From positions 1 to 14,482 of the forward strand of contig DATJRJ010000140.1 of NCBI GenBank assembly GCA_035504735.1: a stretch of DNA of 14,482 bases. Reading direction: 5' to 3'. Origin of the DNA: JAJPIG01 sp035504735 (GTDB lineage: Bacteria; Desulfobacterota; Binatia; Binatales; Binataceae). A model generated the notes under the pieces. It did no database searches. It worked only from the letters and a program-made list of their open reading frames with translations, and was not told where the DNA came from. How positions within the stretch are numbered: the stretch's first letter is position 1; every line of letters starts with the position of its first letter. The position numbers and the translations under genes are program-made. Below are positions 14,062 through 14,482 of the stretch, one piece after another.

Positions 14062-14482
14062 AATTCGTCGACGAATTTCGCGATGCAACGGCCGTCCGTA
14101 GTCTGATTAAGCAGATTCGCCGAACTATCACAGGGCCCTGGACTATTATGGAAGTGTGCGGCGGACAGACCCATACCATCGTCCGCTACGGGCTCGATGA
14201 ATTGCTGCCGTCCGACGTAACACTGGTGCATGGTCCTGGATGCCCCGTCTGTGTGACCCCGATTGAAATGATCGATCTCGCGATCGATCTTTCCAAACGC
14301 TCAGGCCTAACGCTCTGCTCGTTCGGTGATATGTTCCGGGTACCTGGTTCCACCTGCAACCTCTTCGACGCGCGCGCGGCCGGCGCCGACGTGCGTATCG
14401 TTTATTCGCCGCTCGACGCGCTAGAACTGGCGCGTCGCGAGCCTTCTCGCGAACTGGTCTTCTTTGCGGTCGGATTTGAAAC
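14058..14482 (+). CDS. hypD: Hydrogenase formation protein HypD, N-terminal part (cut by window end)
   Basis: The first 141 codons of HypD, the Fe-S scaffold on which the Fe(CN)2CO cofactor is built together with HypC. The visible signatures are MEVCGGQTH (C34, H39), HGPGCPVCVTP (C62, C65), CSFGDMFRVPGS and the start of FAVGFET. These include the conserved cysteine thought to hold iron and residues for ligand transfer. The C-terminal 4Fe-4S cluster region is outside the window. It begins inside the hypC stop codon (ATGA). hypE, not seen here, would be expected next. Confidence 0.96.
   Translation, partial: MKFVDEFRDATAVRSLIKQIRRTITGPWTIMEVCGGQTHTIVRYGLDELLPSDVTLVHGPGCPVCVTPIEMIDLAIDLSKRSGLTLCSFGDMFRVPGSTCNLFDARAAGADVRIVYSPLDALELARREPSRELVFFAVGFE

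Noticed and set aside
14058..14482. Truncated or broken hypD
   Set aside because: The frame is open and conserved to the last base; it is simply cut by the window edge, not a pseudogene.

Overview
The window is GC-rich bacterial DNA with tightly packed genes, and every gene except one reads on the + strand. It looks like an uncultured, metabolically versatile Gram-negative lineage of the Desulfobacterota/Binatota kind. That guess rests only on base composition, the sigma-54 machinery and the gene set, and it is not a firm placement. No rRNA, tRNA, CRISPR array, insertion sequence or phage gene was seen.

Left part (1-4250). The end of a CBS-domain protein is followed by a bulged intrinsic terminator. 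Next comes a convergent two-helix potassium channel with an RCK (TrkA-like) domain, on the - strand. A divergent acetyl-CoA hydrolase/CoA-transferase family gene follows, then a 368-base gap holding a good match to a sigma-54 promoter, then a stand-alone phosphotransferase-fold protein of the COG2187 type.

Right part (4425-14482). A sigma-54-dependent activator with an unusual all-helical N-terminal domain is followed, 70 bases later, by a cytoplasmic group 3b-type (NADP-linked, 'sulfhydrogenase'-type) [NiFe] hydrogenase locus. The order is hypA, hypB, hydB (Fe-S beta), hydG (flavin/NAD(P) gamma), hydD (small subunit delta), hydA (large subunit alpha), a fused maturation protease-HypF, hypC and hypD, with hypD cut by the window edge. 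All junctions overlap or nearly touch, so this reads as one translationally coupled operon carrying both the four-subunit enzyme and most of its nickel and Fe(CN)2CO assembly factors. hypE is not in the window and probably lies just downstream.

How the genes work together: HypA/HypB deliver nickel. HypF with HypE (not seen) makes the cyanide ligands, and HypC/HypD assemble the Fe(CN)2CO unit. The protease trims the HydA tail after nickel insertion, and HydABDG exchanges electrons between H2 and NAD(P)H. The most striking feature is that the C-terminal processing protease and HypF form one continuous reading frame of about 903 residues, starting at a TTG codon that overlaps the stop codon of its likely substrate gene hydA. 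The flanking genes (CoA-transferase, COG2187 protein, CBS protein, K+ channel) fit a low-oxygen or energy-limitation theme, but that is inference.
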